Made by a program: the position numbers and the translations under genes. Positions 1 through 9,413 of a stretch of DNA of 64,000 nt are shown in pieces (position 1 is the stretch's first letter; every line of letters begins with the position of its first letter). The notes under the pieces are model-generated. The model did no database searches, was not told the origin of the DNA, and worked only from the letters and a program-made list of their open reading frames with translations. Source of the stretch: Pseudoneobacillus sp052180215 (lineage in GTDB: Bacteria; Bacillota; Bacilli; Bacillales; Cytobacillaceae); contig NZ_CP197471.1 in assembly GCF_052180215.1 (NCBI RefSeq), positions 4,054,001-4,118,000 of the forward strand, written 5' to 3'.

Positions 1-1683
1 AAACGAAGAGGCTTTACCCTAAAGGAACAAGTTGGCCATCTAAACGGGATGGAAGTTTCCTTATATCAAGGGGATCTGGCTAGCTACCACTATCATAATG
101 AACAAGTGGTGGCAGTCGATGAAATCAAGCGGAAAGATTTAGCGGAAGGATACATTCTTCATCACTTATTGCTTGCTTGTGAATGGGAAAGATGGGATTT
201 ATTCGAAGAGGAAAATACCCATTTATCTAGTCAGCCCGTCACCACAACCAATCAATCCTTATGGGAGGTATACAAACGCTACGCAGCCTACCGTAAAAAG
301 GAACCACTTCCCGATCCGATTCATTTGGAGATTGAGAATGAAGAGTCTTTATTTTTAAATGCTCTTTATGAGGCGGAAAAAGGATTTGTGGAATCTGCCT
401 GTCGCTTATTCCAGGCCAGTATCGATAAAAATCAGGCTGGTATGATTGCAGGCTGGTCTTATCGAGAGATTCTGAACTTACAATTTAAATATAAACAAAA
501 CGAGATTGCCTATTGGCTCGGGGAATTTAAAACCTATTTGAAAAAGTTTTCGTATGATGTGTTTTGGCCAGACTATTATCGCTTTTCGGCACTATGGGCC
601 AAAATGAATGGAGACCTTAAAAATACCCTTCTTTTCGCTCGACGATCTGTGAATGGTTATCAGCTCATCGACAAAAAGAGATGGCAAGATTTTATGTCAG
701 AAAAATTAGAAGAAACGATTGCACCGGAAATCATGCAGACGATGACGGATATAAAAGATCCGCTTATCGTGGATAGCTTGTTACATGACAGACAATACTG
801 GCTCCAGCAAGCACTTGAATTGCAAGTCATTATCCTTTTAAGTGAACAAATTACCGAGAAGCTTGAACTATCCGAGACGGTTCATCGTTTATCCCAAGCT
901 CTTTTCGATTATTTTCCAGTGTCTCAGATTGTGGTCACATTTAATCTTTCTCATCATAAAGAAAAAAAATTCTTCTCAAATTCAGGGCTGGTCGATAATA
1001 CGGAACTACTTTATTATCAATCAACTGATAATCAAATGATGAAGAAGGAATACTCGCTTTATCAACAAGGGAATCAATCTGTATTCATGGATGTCTATAT
1101 AAAGGATACAGACCCAATCAAATTACAGCATATGGATCACTTCCTTTCCTTTATTAAACCGCATTTCGGAAATGCGTTATTGTACAGAGAAATGGTGGTC
1201 GATGATTTAACCGGCTATTACTTAAAAAGGTATTTTATCGAAAAAATTAAAGAGGAACTGGAAATATCCAAACGATATGGGTTAGACCTTAGCTTGATCA
1301 TGATCGATATTGATGACTTCCGAAAAGTGAATGAATTTGGTCACCAAGAAGGCGATCGAGTTTTACAAGAGGTAGCAGAGATCATCCAGTCTAACTTACG
1401 TAAAAATGATATCCCAGGAAGATACGGCGGTGAGGAAATTTTATTAATCCTGCCGAAAACGGATGGACAAGCCGCTTTACAAGTTGCCCATAAAATCCGA
1501 GAGCAAATCGAACAAGAATTTTCGGTTGGACGCCCTTATACAGTTACGGTTAGTGTGGGAGTTTCCTCTCTAGAATTATGTAAGGTAGAGACGGTTGAGG
1601 ATTTAATCAGTTATGCGGACAACGCGGAAATCCAAGCGAAAACCACAGGTAAAAACAAGGTCGTCGCTTCGTGGATGTTTTAG
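1..1683 (+). CDS. GGDEF-domain diguanylate cyclase-like protein, 5' end outside window
   Basis: The frame is open to the first base of the window, so the true start is probably upstream; the first internal ATG is at 49. The first two thirds are helical and TPR-like, followed by a linker and a C-terminal GGDEF domain from about nucleotide 1201. The active-site loop reads GGEEI (1426-1440), a tolerated variant of GG(D/E)EF, and an RKND inhibitory-site motif (RxxD) lies five residues before it. Known for the family: these domains make cyclic di-GMP from two GTP, with feedback at RxxD. No membrane segment is seen, so it is probably cytoplasmic with the helical part as sensor. An HD-GYP phosphodiesterase lies 1.5 kb away on the other strand, but nothing shows co-regulation. 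Activity is likely, not proven, because of the Ile in GGEEI. Confidence 0.88.
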   Translation, partial: KRRGFTLKEQVGHLNGMEVSLYQGDLASYHYHNEQVVAVDEIKRKDLAEGYILHHLLLACEWERWDLFEEENTHLSSQPVTTTNQSLWEVYKRYAAYRKKEPLPDPIHLEIENEESLFLNALYEAEKGFVESACRLFQASIDKNQAGMIAGWSYREILNLQFKYKQNEIAYWLGEFKTYLKKFSYDVFWPDYYRFSALWAKMNGDLKNTLLFARRSVNGYQLIDKKRWQDFMSEKLEETIAPEIMQTMTDIKDPLIVDSLLHDRQYWLQQALELQVIILLSEQITEKLELSETVHRLSQALFDYFPVSQIVVTFNLSHHKEKKFFSNSGLVDNTELLYYQSTDNQMMKKEYSLYQQGNQSVFMDVYIKDTDPIKLQHMDHFLSFIKPHFGNALLYREMVVDDLTGYYLKRYFIEKIKEELEISKRYGLDLSLIMIDIDDFRKVNEFGHQEGDRVLQEVAEIIQSNLRKNDIPGRYGGEEILLILPKTDGQAALQVAHKIREQIEQEFSVGRPYTVTVSVGVSSLELCKVETVEDLISYADNAEIQAKTTGKNKVVASWMF

Positions 1684-1693
1684 GAAAATAAAT

Positions 1694-1742
1694 AGGTCAG
1701 ACTCATAAGGTTTTCTTAGGACCTTTGTGAGTCTGACCTTTT
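1694..1742. terminator. Rho-independent terminator
   Basis: A stem GGTCAGACTCA / TGAGTCTGACC with an inner stem AAGGT/ACCTT is followed by TTTTC. It sits just after the GGDEF gene and before the convergent YwaF-like gene, so it can serve both. Confidence 0.85.
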
Positions 1743-1755
1743 CTTGGTGGAGCGG

Positions 1756-2481
1756 TCACTTTTGTCTACCTTTAATGAGCCAAAAAGGAAGATACAGAAT
1801 AAAAAAGGTCATAAGAGCAATGAGTTCCAATGAAAAAATATAATACGGCCATGGACCTAAATAATCCAATATCGATGGGTTAACTGGTTTTGCCGAGATA
1901 TACATATAGTTTCCCTTAATAAAATCATTCAAGATAAAGACAAACAGGGTATAAATGTTGAGATACAAAAAGGCTCTCCACAAACTTTGAAGGGTGGGGC
2001 GATATTTTTCCACCAAAACGAGAAACAAATTAGCAACCACAATTCCACCATGTGAGATAAAAAAATGGACATAGCGAAAGTGTGGGAAGGTATACGCACT
2101 AATATCCGGTGTAATCATCGCCTGTAAGGCACTTCCTACTCCTGCAAAGTAGGTAAATTCAAATAAAGGAAAGCTTCGCGTTAGTATTGCTGCCGCTGAA
2201 AGGATAACCGAAATACTGCTTAAATGAAACGGCAAGGAATATTGAATCGTCCATTCTTTAATCCTCCACAACCAAACATGTAAGGAAATTTCAGATAAGA
2301 TGAGAATGGCAGCTATCGCGACCCGTACCATTAAATTGATACGTTCTTTCCTTAACGTTTTTCGAAAAAGATAGATGCAAACGATGCTTAATAGAAGTGC
2401 AGCAAGAGTTATTAAATGAACAAGAGAAAATAAAACAAAGGAAGCTTCACCATCTTGCTGAAAATACTTTTCCATTTTCAT
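1756..2481 (-). CDS. ywaF: YwaF-like (TIGR02206) integral membrane protein
   Basis: A 241-residue protein with about six or seven hydrophobic segments and short basic loops. The segment around PFHLSS, followed by a long helix and an HF-x-H stretch, is typical of the YwaF/TIGR02206 family of Bacillus membrane proteins; the molecular function of that family is unknown. Start choice: the frame also offers TTG at 2487 and GTG at 2484, but ATG at 2481 or 2475 is more likely; the ribosome-binding site is weak (GGTG). It is monocistronic, convergent with the GGDEF gene and separated from it by a terminator. Confidence 0.75.
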   Translation of the reverse strand: MKMEKYFQQDGEASFVLFSLVHLITLAALLLSIVCIYLFRKTLRKERINLMVRVAIAAILILSEISLHVWLWRIKEWTIQYSLPFHLSSISVILSAAAILTRSFPLFEFTYFAGVGSALQAMITPDISAYTFPHFRYVHFFISHGGIVVANLFLVLVEKYRPTLQSLWRAFLYLNIYTLFVFILNDFIKGNYMYISAKPVNPSILDYLGPWPYYIFSLELIALMTFFILYLPFWLIKGRQK

Positions 2482-2663
2482 CACCAACTATTTTTTTTGT
2501 CATTATTCCCTATTGGGGGGAAGCAACATACATGAGTGTGACTCCGTTCATTGGTGGGTAGTTTTGGAGACAGATAGTTGGGTGGTACGGAAAAAATGAA
2601 GCTGTCTGGCGACAAAATAACGGGGTGGGAAACATAATAGGTTCGGTGAGAGGGAGAATAGCA

Positions 2664-3090
2664 TTTATAGGACACACAATCCGTTATTTTTAAAAATATG
2701 GGTGTTTTCAAGCTCGTATAGGACACACGATCCGTTATCGAGGTAAAAGGTGCCCATACCTGCTCTATTATTAGCTAATAGCATACCCTGTGTCCGATAA
2801 CTCCTCCAAAATAGCTTAATTGACACAAATAGCGTATCCTGTGTCCGATAAAAATTAGAAGAAACATGTATCGGACCTACAATCCGTTATTTTTAAAAAT
2901 ATGGGTGTTTTCACACTCTTATAGGACACACGTTCCGCTATCGAGGTAAAAGGTGCCCAATTTTGCGTGATAATAAGCCAATAGCGTACCCTGTGTCCGA
3001 TAGCCCTTCCAAAAGAGCGTATTTGACACACATAGCGTATCCTGTGTCCGATAAAAATTGTAGAAACATTTATCGGAATGCAAATCACCC
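2664..3090. repeat. Tandem 203-bp duplication built from GGACACA/TGTGTCC palindromic motifs
   Basis: Two copies of a roughly 203-bp unit lie head to tail: the phrase AATCCGTTATTTTTAAAAAT starts at 2678 and again at 2881. Each unit carries variants of TATAGGACACACGATCCG and ATAGCGTATCCTGTGTCCGA, which are near reverse complements of each other, so each unit can fold into hairpins. Frames over it encode only the repeat, so no gene is called in 2488-3179. It looks like a dispersed Bacillaceae intergenic repeat that duplicated locally. Confidence 0.85.
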
Positions 3091-3179
3091 AGTTTTTTCA
3101 GCAAACTAATTTTTTCCGATACTAGATAATTGTTGAAGATTCTATTTCCACTGCTAAAGGGAAATACCATCCTTATTAC

Positions 3180-4232
3180 CTAAGCAATAATCGCGTCACA
3201 TCTCACAATCATCGTACTTAAAGAGGTCATTAGATTGATATCGATGAACTCCTTCAGTTTTTGGCCAGATTTATCTTTAAAGAGACGAACTTTAGGTCGC
3301 TGTGGGAAGTTCGCGTTATTCCCAATTACCACTCCCGTTTCCCCGGTGTTTAGTAGGACCGTTAATCCAATAGGATAGATGGCAATGGAATTTTTAAACG
3401 CCTCTACGACTTCGGGGTCGAAACGGGTGTAACATCTTGCTAGAATCATCTCCATTGCTTCGTGAGGCAAAAAGGATTTTTTCATCACTAAATGATCAAA
3501 TGCCTCCGCCACAGAAATAATTTTGGCAAAGATATGTATTTGGTTTCCTTTTAGGCCTCTAGGAAATCCCGTACCATCCACATTTTCGTGATGCTGGTAG
3601 GCACAATGAGCAGTTAGTAGGTGCATATCTTGTTTTCTTAACATATCGAACCCAACTTCAGGATGCTTTCTTAATTCACTTTGATCGCTGTCCTCAGGAA
3701 GGCTAAGCTTACCGATATCATGAAATAGAGCGCCCATTCCAAGTAGATGCAGCTCATTTTCTTTCATTTTCAACTGTTTTCCCATTGAAATAGAGTAGAG
3801 ACACGTATTAATAGAATGTTCAAATATGGCATTTCCAGGCGTTTGCATGTCGCTCAGTAAGTCTAGTAAACTGTCCGATGAATTTAAATCTTTCATCATC
3901 TGTTCGAACACCGTGGATAAATCTTTGATTAACCTTACTCGCCCAATCGCCTCTTTTTTAGATGCTTTTTGATCGGTAATGGAGGAGAAGACCTCTTTTA
4001 GCTTTGAGGATGTATTTAGTCGTATTTGCGGCGAAATCGTTTTATTCACTTCAATATCGGACGTCAATTCCGATTGAACATATAAAAAAGGAATATTCAT
4101 CATCTTTAATCTAGCAATAAAGGTAGATGAAAGGGTGCTGCCTTGATTTAATAGAATTCTACCGGTTGAATCAAGAATGGGCTTCGCTAGGATCAAGCCT
4201 TCTTCACAATTATGTATCGAAACTAGTCTCAC
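3180..4232 (-). CDS. HD-GYP domain cyclic di-GMP phosphodiesterase
   Basis: About 350 residues. The N-terminal 60 residues form the small domain often found before HD-GYP in Bacilli (LAKPILDSTGRILLNQG-type segment). The HD-GYP core follows, with HDIGK near residue 172, HHEN plus DGTGFP near residue 218, and FDPEVVEAF near the end. Known for the family: metal-dependent hydrolysis of c-di-GMP. The GYP triplet is GFP here, a conservative change. Start choice: the longest frame begins at GTG 4241, but GTG at 4232 sits about nine bases after GAGGGTGG and gives the usual MRLVSI beginning, so it is preferred. Likely the opposing activity to diguanylate cyclases such as the one at the left edge. Confidence 0.88.
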   Translation of the reverse strand: MRLVSIHNCEEGLILAKPILDSTGRILLNQGSTLSSTFIARLKMMNIPFLYVQSELTSDIEVNKTISPQIRLNTSSKLKEVFSSITDQKASKKEAIGRVRLIKDLSTVFEQMMKDLNSSDSLLDLLSDMQTPGNAIFEHSINTCLYSISMGKQLKMKENELHLLGMGALFHDIGKLSLPEDSDQSELRKHPEVGFDMLRKQDMHLLTAHCAYQHHENVDGTGFPRGLKGNQIHIFAKIISVAEAFDHLVMKKSFLPHEAMEMILARCYTRFDPEVVEAFKNSIAIYPIGLTVLLNTGETGVVIGNNANFPQRPKVRLFKDKSGQKLKEFIDINLMTSLSTMIVRCDAIIA

Positions 4233-4383
4233 GATGCCCACCCTCTACTATTATTAAAATAACCTTTTATCAAACTAGTTTAATTATAGTGATTGGGGAC
4301 TATTTTTTAAATAGGAAATTGCACGTTTATTGATGATTATGGTAATCAAATTTATTTTTCACCAAATTGACATATCTTTTTTT

Positions 4384-4432
4384 AAAAAAATGCCCTCGGT
4401 ATAAGGGCTATTCCCCTACACAGAAGGCATTT
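4384..4432 (-). terminator. Rho-independent terminator of the LLM oxidoreductase gene
   Basis: Read on the minus strand, AAATGCC and GGCATTT form a stem, with an inner CCCTTAT-type hairpin, followed by a T-rich run. It lies directly after the stop codon at 4435. Confidence 0.6.
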
Positions 4433-4434
4433 GT

Positions 4435-5484
4435 TTATTGTGCTGCTTCCCATTTGGTGATTTCATCTCTTACCCTTGGAGCTACCTCTTTTCCCAACAA
4501 CTCGATGGCTCTCATCACCTCGTCATGCGGCATCGAGCCAACTGGAACGTGCAGCATAAATCTTGTAATACCAACATTTTTTCGAAGATGAATGATTTTC
4601 TGAGCAACGGTTTCTGGGTCGCCCACATATAGGGCTCCCTCAAAGCTTCGAGCCATATCAAAGCTATTTCGGTCGTAATGAGACCAGCCTCGCTCTCGAC
4701 CAAGCACATTCATCACTTGCTGGGTCGACGGGAAAAATTTATCCGCTGCCGTTTGGGTATCATCCCAAATAAAACCGTGTGAATGCGAAGCTACCGGCAG
4801 CTTGGCTGGATCATGACCCGCTTGAGCAGCCGCTCTTTTATATAATTTTACAATGGATGCAAACTGCAACGGACTTCCACCGATAATCGCTAGAACGATT
4901 GGCAAGCCAAGGACACCAGCACGAATGGCCGATTGAGGGTTACCCCCACTGCCAATCCATACAGGTAAAGGGTTCTGGACTGGTCTTGGGTAGACGCCTA
5001 AGTTATGGATAGCGGGACGATGGCCACCTCTCCATGTTACCTTCTCTGACTCTCGAATTTTTAACAAAAGCTCAAGCTTTTCATCAAATAGCTCATCATA
5101 ATCTTGTAAATCATAACCAAACAGCGGAAAGGATTCGATAAATGAACCGCGCCCCGCCATAATTTCCGCTCGTCCATTCGAAATACCATCAAGCGTCGCA
5201 AAATCCTGAAACACACGTACCGGGTCGGCGGAAGAAAGCACCGTAACCGCACTCGTTAGCCGTATATGTTTTGTCTGTGAGGCAGCTGCCGCCAACACCA
5301 TCGCTGGTGAAGAAGCCGCAAAATCCTGGCGGTGATGCTCACCAACACCAAAAACATCCAAACCAACTTGATCGGCTAAAACAATCTCCTCCACAACCTC
5401 ACGCAACCTCTGCGCATGGCTAACCACTTCCCCCGTCTTCACATCAGGCGTAGTCTCAACAAACGTACTTATTCCTATCTCCAT
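4435..5484 (-). CDS. LLM-class flavin-dependent oxidoreductase
   Basis: 349 residues covering a complete bacterial luciferase-like TIM barrel: FGVGEHH near residue 45, the SSPAMVLAAAA helix, the RVFQDFATLDGISNGRAEI segment, IMAGRG, and the PVWIGSGG strand near residue 174. These match the LLM family (monooxygenases using reduced FMN or F420-like cofactors), especially the subgroup annotated as atypical LLM oxidoreductases; the substrate cannot be told. Start ATG 5484 follows an AGGGAGGATTAA-type ribosome-binding site. Monocistronic, with a REP element directly upstream of the start side (5501-5530). Confidence 0.9.
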   Translation of the reverse strand: MEIGISTFVETTPDVKTGEVVSHAQRLREVVEEIVLADQVGLDVFGVGEHHRQDFAASSPAMVLAAAASQTKHIRLTSAVTVLSSADPVRVFQDFATLDGISNGRAEIMAGRGSFIESFPLFGYDLQDYDELFDEKLELLLKIRESEKVTWRGGHRPAIHNLGVYPRPVQNPLPVWIGSGGNPQSAIRAGVLGLPIVLAIIGGSPLQFASIVKLYKRAAAQAGHDPAKLPVASHSHGFIWDDTQTAADKFFPSTQQVMNVLGRERGWSHYDRNSFDMARSFEGALYVGDPETVAQKIIHLRKNVGITRFMLHVPVGSMPHDEVMRAIELLGKEVAPRVRDEITKWEAAQ

Positions 5485-5500
5485 TCATTAATCCTCCCTA

Positions 5501-5530
5501 TGAAGCATGGGGGACGGTTCTCATGCTTCA
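5501..5530. repeat. REP family 1, single half-element
   Basis: GAAGCA ... GGGGACGGTTCT ... TGCTTC, one half. Single copy between divergent features, no inverted partner. Confidence 0.85.
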
Positions 5531-5575
5531 CTTCTTATTGAATCTCCCCAACCGTTCAGAATGGGGAGATTATAA

Positions 5576-7471
5576 TTAATTACTTCCAAGACTATAGACG
5601 GCATATGTCGTTAAGACGTAAAGCTTTCCATCGCTGCCAATAGCCATATCGATGACACCAGAATTTAATTTTTCACTAAAGATAGAACTGCCATCCGGTC
5701 TGTAGGCATTCATATTCCCTTCCATGTCTCCTGCATAAATCGTGCCGTCTTTACCGATTAGGGCTGATGTAATCCATCCACCTGTTTTGACAATCCAATT
5801 CTCGTCATTCTTTGTGATATCACTAAACGCCAACTCGTCATAAAGCTTTTCACCATTAAAGGTTTCTTCATACTTGGGTGCATTTTCGACATCCTTCAAC
5901 TTGATAGAAAACAAGTTTCCTTCTTCATCACCGATGTACAGGATTCCCTTTTCGCTTATCACAGGTGAGGCGGAAATATTGGCACCGGAAGTAACGATGA
6001 CGGTACTGCCATCATCTTGAGTGTAATCAGATACAGTGGTATTTAACCTTAAGCGCCACTTTGGTGTTCCATTTGGATTCATCGCTCCAAGAAGTCCTGT
6101 ATAGGTTCCAAAATAAATCGTTTCATCCGAACCAATGGCAGGGGAAGAAAAGCTAGTTTGAGTCATGTAATATGGTTTTAAAAAGTTACGCTCTTTAAAA
6201 TAGAGGTTATGTGCAAACATATAGCCGCTTTTTGTGAGAGCAGGCGAAGTATAGATACCTTCACCGCCATAATTTAAAGTATCAAAATTCCAAAGGATTT
6301 TACCAGCAGAATCGATAGCATAAAGGATGCCGCCTTCATCAAAATAATTTCCCGTACCCACATAAATATTTCCTTTATCATCAATAACCGGATGGGATCC
6401 GGAGATATCCTTTGCAAAAGTGGCCTGCCACTTCAAAGTTCCATCAGGGTTTAAAGCCAATAAAGCGCCTTTGCAAGTATTTAATTTACATATACTTGTA
6501 TCTTTTGTTGCAAATTGTAAGGAAACTCCTACATAAATCGTCCCATCCTCTGCAATAACAGGTGATGTCCAGATTTCTACCTCATCATCTAATAAATAAG
6601 CCCATTTTTCTCTTCCATTTGGATGCAGGGCAATGATTTGACGAGCCAGGCTATCTCCGACATAAATCGTCCCATCCCGCCCCATGGATAACCCTCCATG
6701 AAAACCATAACCATCAAATGTCCAATTCACAGTAGAATTTTCAGGGCCGACAAATCTGGATTGGCGCGTCCAGTTACTAGAGGTTGGCTGAATGGCCATT
6801 AAATCATACTTTCCCTTTAAATAACCTTCTCCTTGTAAAAATTCAGTCGTTGCTTTCATTTCATTGACAACTCTAAACGAAGGGTCTTTGGCTCTAGCGA
6901 AAAAAACAGCGAATGACGATCTTTTGATAGGGTCATTCGGTTTAAACGTATGATCGGCGTAAATTTTCGTAATCCCAGTCGATGCTAAGGCACTGACATA
7001 GCTTAACAGTTCACCAGAAACATCACTAATTTTTCCATCATAGCTTCCTTTTACTTCAAAAGCTTTTACTAAAATTCCTGCCATTTCTCCACGCGTCAAC
7101 GTTTGATTAGGATTGAATTTCCCTTTGAAGGAGAAAATGCTAGAATCAGTGACCGCTGCTACATACTCGTACCCATACTGACCTTTTTTCATATCTAAAA
7201 ATCCAGGATCAGGTCGATTAGTAGTATCTAACTGTAAAGCGCGAACTACCATAATGGCCGCCTGTAAACGAGTAACTAGGCGCTCTGGCTTAAAGGTCCC
7301 ATCACTATAGCCCTTAATAATCTCCGTATCCACCAAGTACTCAATCTCCATCTTCGCCCAATAGTTCTCAGGAACATCAATAAACCTTGTAGAAGCCTGA
7401 GCCGTTGTAAAGCTAGAAACTAAAAATCCTAAAACTAAAACAACAATCATACGCATGGTCAATTTTTTCAT
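5576..7471 (-). CDS. Secreted SLH-domain protein with PQQ-like beta-propeller
   Basis: About 631 residues. A signal peptide (MKK, then hydrophobic stretch ending near AQAS) is followed by three S-layer-homology repeats (residues about 28-200; FIDVP.. YWAKMEIEYL, GYSDGTFKPE, LTRGEMAGIL). After a linker, seven or so blades carry repeated DGTIYVG, ALNPDGTLKW and NIYVGTG motifs, typical of PQQ-like/quinoprotein propellers. Known: SLH repeats bind pyruvylated secondary wall polymer, so the protein is probably held on the cell surface; the propeller most likely binds protein or polymer, as quinoprotein catalytic residues are not evident. Start ATG 7471 follows AAAGGAG with good spacing; upstream in-frame codons belong to a REP repeat and are not counted. 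Confidence 0.88.
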   Translation of the reverse strand: MKKLTMRMIVVLVLGFLVSSFTTAQASTRFIDVPENYWAKMEIEYLVDTEIIKGYSDGTFKPERLVTRLQAAIMVVRALQLDTTNRPDPGFLDMKKGQYGYEYVAAVTDSSIFSFKGKFNPNQTLTRGEMAGILVKAFEVKGSYDGKISDVSGELLSYVSALASTGITKIYADHTFKPNDPIKRSSFAVFFARAKDPSFRVVNEMKATTEFLQGEGYLKGKYDLMAIQPTSSNWTRQSRFVGPENSTVNWTFDGYGFHGGLSMGRDGTIYVGDSLARQIIALHPNGREKWAYLLDDEVEIWTSPVIAEDGTIYVGVSLQFATKDTSICKLNTCKGALLALNPDGTLKWQATFAKDISGSHPVIDDKGNIYVGTGNYFDEGGILYAIDSAGKILWNFDTLNYGGEGIYTSPALTKSGYMFAHNLYFKERNFLKPYYMTQTSFSSPAIGSDETIYFGTYTGLLGAMNPNGTPKWRLRLNTTVSDYTQDDGSTVIVTSGANISASPVISEKGILYIGDEEGNLFSIKLKDVENAPKYEETFNGEKLYDELAFSDITKNDENWIVKTGGWITSALIGKDGTIYAGDMEGNMNAYRPDGSSIFSEKLNSGVIDMAIGSDGKLYVLTTYAVYSLGSN

Positions 7472-7483
7472 ATTTGGCTCCTT

Positions 7484-7597
7484 TGAGGCATGGGGACGGT
7501 TCTCTTGCCTCACTATTCATTTAGTAAACTCGTAAACTCAAAATAAGCGGTTTTAAGAATTGGATGAATGAAGCAAAAGAACCGTCCCTCTGCTCCA
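7484..7597. repeat. REP family 1, inverted pair
   Basis: Halves at 7484-7512 and 7569-7597 in opposite orientation, here with GAGGCA in place of GAAGCA in the first. The second half directly touches the stop codon of the next gene (7598-7600). Confidence 0.85.
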
Positions 7598-8950
7598 TTA
7601 TAGTGACTGCAGTAAGTTTCTTTCTTTCATTAATTCGGATTCTTTGGCTAAGGCAAGAAGGCCGGCGCTGCTTGGATAGAGAAGTTCGTCTTCCAGTAAG
7701 TTTTGGAGATCATTGACAGGGACTACTTGGAGGTCAATTCCTTCAAAGTTTATTTTAAAATTTTTCTTAAAGAAGGCTGGATTATCAACGACTAATAAAA
7801 ACGAAAGTTCTGGTCGTAAGGATAGGAGGTCAGTCACATTCCCGAGAAACTCCAGTTTTGCCTCACCATTTTGTAACATTGCTTCCAGGTCTACAATATC
7901 CGGATGACGATGAATGATTTCATTGACTTCACCAGTCTCGTTAGCTTCATAATCTTTCCCATTAAAAACTTCTTCAATCAATTCCCGAAACAAGGCAAGT
8001 TCGACATCAAAATTTTGTTTGATGATATATTTATTGACCGTTCCTTCTTTTTCAAAAATTTCAAAGCCACCGGCAGGAATAATATGCCAGTAGTTAGGTT
8101 TAATAGCTACTTCCTTTGATCTTTTAAAAATTAACGTACAGTATTGATTATATTTTTCATGAAAACCGACTACCATCATTTGAACGCTTAGGAGTGAATG
8201 ACGATTATGCCCCTTTATAATGAGGTCATTATTGGTCTGTCCCTTGTGAATTTGATTTCGGTAGGGTAACTTTTTTACAATTTCATCTTTTGAAAGATGG
8301 GTTAATTTCATTTTGGTTTTTTTGTACGTTTTAAAGAGTTCATATTCTAAAATATGACTAGTTAAAACGGTGTGTTTATATTGGCAGACGTTCGCCTTAA
8401 AGCCTGTAATCTCGTTCTTATCATTGAGTACATATTCATCTAACTCAAATCCAACTAAATTAGGTCTTCTAATTGTACCTCTCATAATTTTAAAATAATG
8501 TTTCTGCCTGCGATCCAACTTCAAATCAGGCACATTCAAGTCTAATAGTTCCCCAAATTCTTTCATATTTTCTTTGAAGGGATATAGGATTTTATTTGCT
8601 GCTTTATGTACGATTACCAAATGGGTATCATGAAACAAATGAACTAAAGGTAGATCAGCATATATTTTTTTAAGAATTTGATGCTGCCATTTTACAAATT
8701 TCTTTTCCGTTGAATGCTTATAAAACGCCTCCCTAGCCTTTTTATATCGTTCCTCCTTATCTTTCCCTTGAAAATACAAAACTACTATTCTTAATAAATT
8801 CACATCTAATACGCGTTTAATGGCTGAGTTTACCACCAATAACAATAAAATAATCAATGTTATAACACCAATGACCGGTTGTTCCACCAATTGCTTTAAA
8901 ATCGGCCCAACCACAGCCTGTGAAGCCAGATAATCTTTTAACTCCTGCAT
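7598..8950 (-). CDS. Membrane-anchored protein with Nudix-like C-terminal domain
   Basis: About 450 residues. One strong membrane helix lies near residues 23-45 (VIGVITLIILLLLVV), followed by basic helical segments and a C-terminal domain that includes PAGGFEIFEKEG and, about 25 residues on, FRELIEEVFNG. The latter recalls a Nudix box (REx2EE), but the spacing to the Gly-Gly strand is longer than the usual 23-residue box, so hydrolase activity is uncertain. The protein is expected on the inner face of the membrane. Start: the frame runs back into a REP repeat, but ATG 8950 has AAGGGG eight bases upstream and precedes the conserved part, so it is chosen. No specific function is recognised. Confidence 0.65.
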   Translation of the reverse strand: MQELKDYLASQAVVGPILKQLVEQPVIGVITLIILLLLVVNSAIKRVLDVNLLRIVVLYFQGKDKEERYKKAREAFYKHSTEKKFVKWQHQILKKIYADLPLVHLFHDTHLVIVHKAANKILYPFKENMKEFGELLDLNVPDLKLDRRQKHYFKIMRGTIRRPNLVGFELDEYVLNDKNEITGFKANVCQYKHTVLTSHILEYELFKTYKKTKMKLTHLSKDEIVKKLPYRNQIHKGQTNNDLIIKGHNRHSLLSVQMMVVGFHEKYNQYCTLIFKRSKEVAIKPNYWHIIPAGGFEIFEKEGTVNKYIIKQNFDVELALFRELIEEVFNGKDYEANETGEVNEIIHRHPDIVDLEAMLQNGEAKLEFLGNVTDLLSLRPELSFLLVVDNPAFFKKNFKINFEGIDLQVVPVNDLQNLLEDELLYPSSAGLLALAKESELMKERNLLQSL

Positions 8951-9006
8951 TACGAAACCCCTTTTTCCATTATAAATAAAATACCTATTCCATATTATAA
9001 CAAAAG

Positions 9007-9093
9007 TGAAGCATGGGGACGGTTCTTTTGCTTCACCAATCCATCTTCTTGCAGAAGCAGGAGCAGATGCAGAGGGACGGTTCTCATGCTTCA
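9007..9093. repeat. REP family 1, two direct copies
   Basis: Half-elements at 9007-9035 and 9066-9093 in the same orientation, an exception to the usual inverted pairing. Confidence 0.85.
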
Positions 9094-9197
9094 CAAAAAC
9101 CTTTCTCTTTTACAAAGAACTCTCCCTTTCGGAAATATTATTCGTTAATCAGCATAATATAGGTTACAAGTATCTTGACGGACAGGGAGAGATCAAC

Positions 9198-9350
9198 ATG
9201 GATGAGCGGAAAGTAGAGGTTTCTTACAAAGTCATAGCCGATGCAAAGGAGATATTAACCGTGGCAATATTTATAAATCAGCGTCTATTGCATATAGTTG
9301 CAGGAAAAACATCGGTGATGATTCCAAAATTAAATAAACTCTTTGGATAA
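9198..9350 (+). CDS. Small hypothetical protein, 50 aa
   Basis: ATG 9198 has GGGAGA eight bases upstream. The product is 50 residues with alternating hydrophobic and basic positions (beginning MDERKVEV, ending NKLFG) and could form two strands and a helix. No family is recognised. It stands alone between REP elements, divergent from the Nudix-like gene. A TAATAT-rich stretch about 45 bases upstream could be its promoter. It is called on the ribosome-binding site and composition only. Confidence 0.4.
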   Translation: MDERKVEVSYKVIADAKEILTVAIFINQRLLHIVAGKTSVMIPKLNKLFG

Positions 9351-9384
9351 CCGTGAAAAATGGAATTAACCGTGAGAAATGGAA

Positions 9385-9413
9385 TGAAGCAGGAGAACCG
9401 TCCCCCTGCTTCA
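9385..9413. repeat. REP family 1, single half-element
   Basis: One GAAGCA...AGAACCGTCCCC...TGCTTCA half that directly touches the stop codon (TTA, 9414-9416) of the acyltransferase gene. Confidence 0.85.

Noticed and set aside
49..1683. ATG 49 as true start of the GGDEF gene
   Set aside because: The frame is open to base 1, and no ribosome-binding site lies at useful distance before ATG 49.
2481..3170. Several 77-83 residue frames in the gap
   Set aside because: They only translate the tandem 203-bp repeat, in overlapping frames, without ribosome-binding sites.
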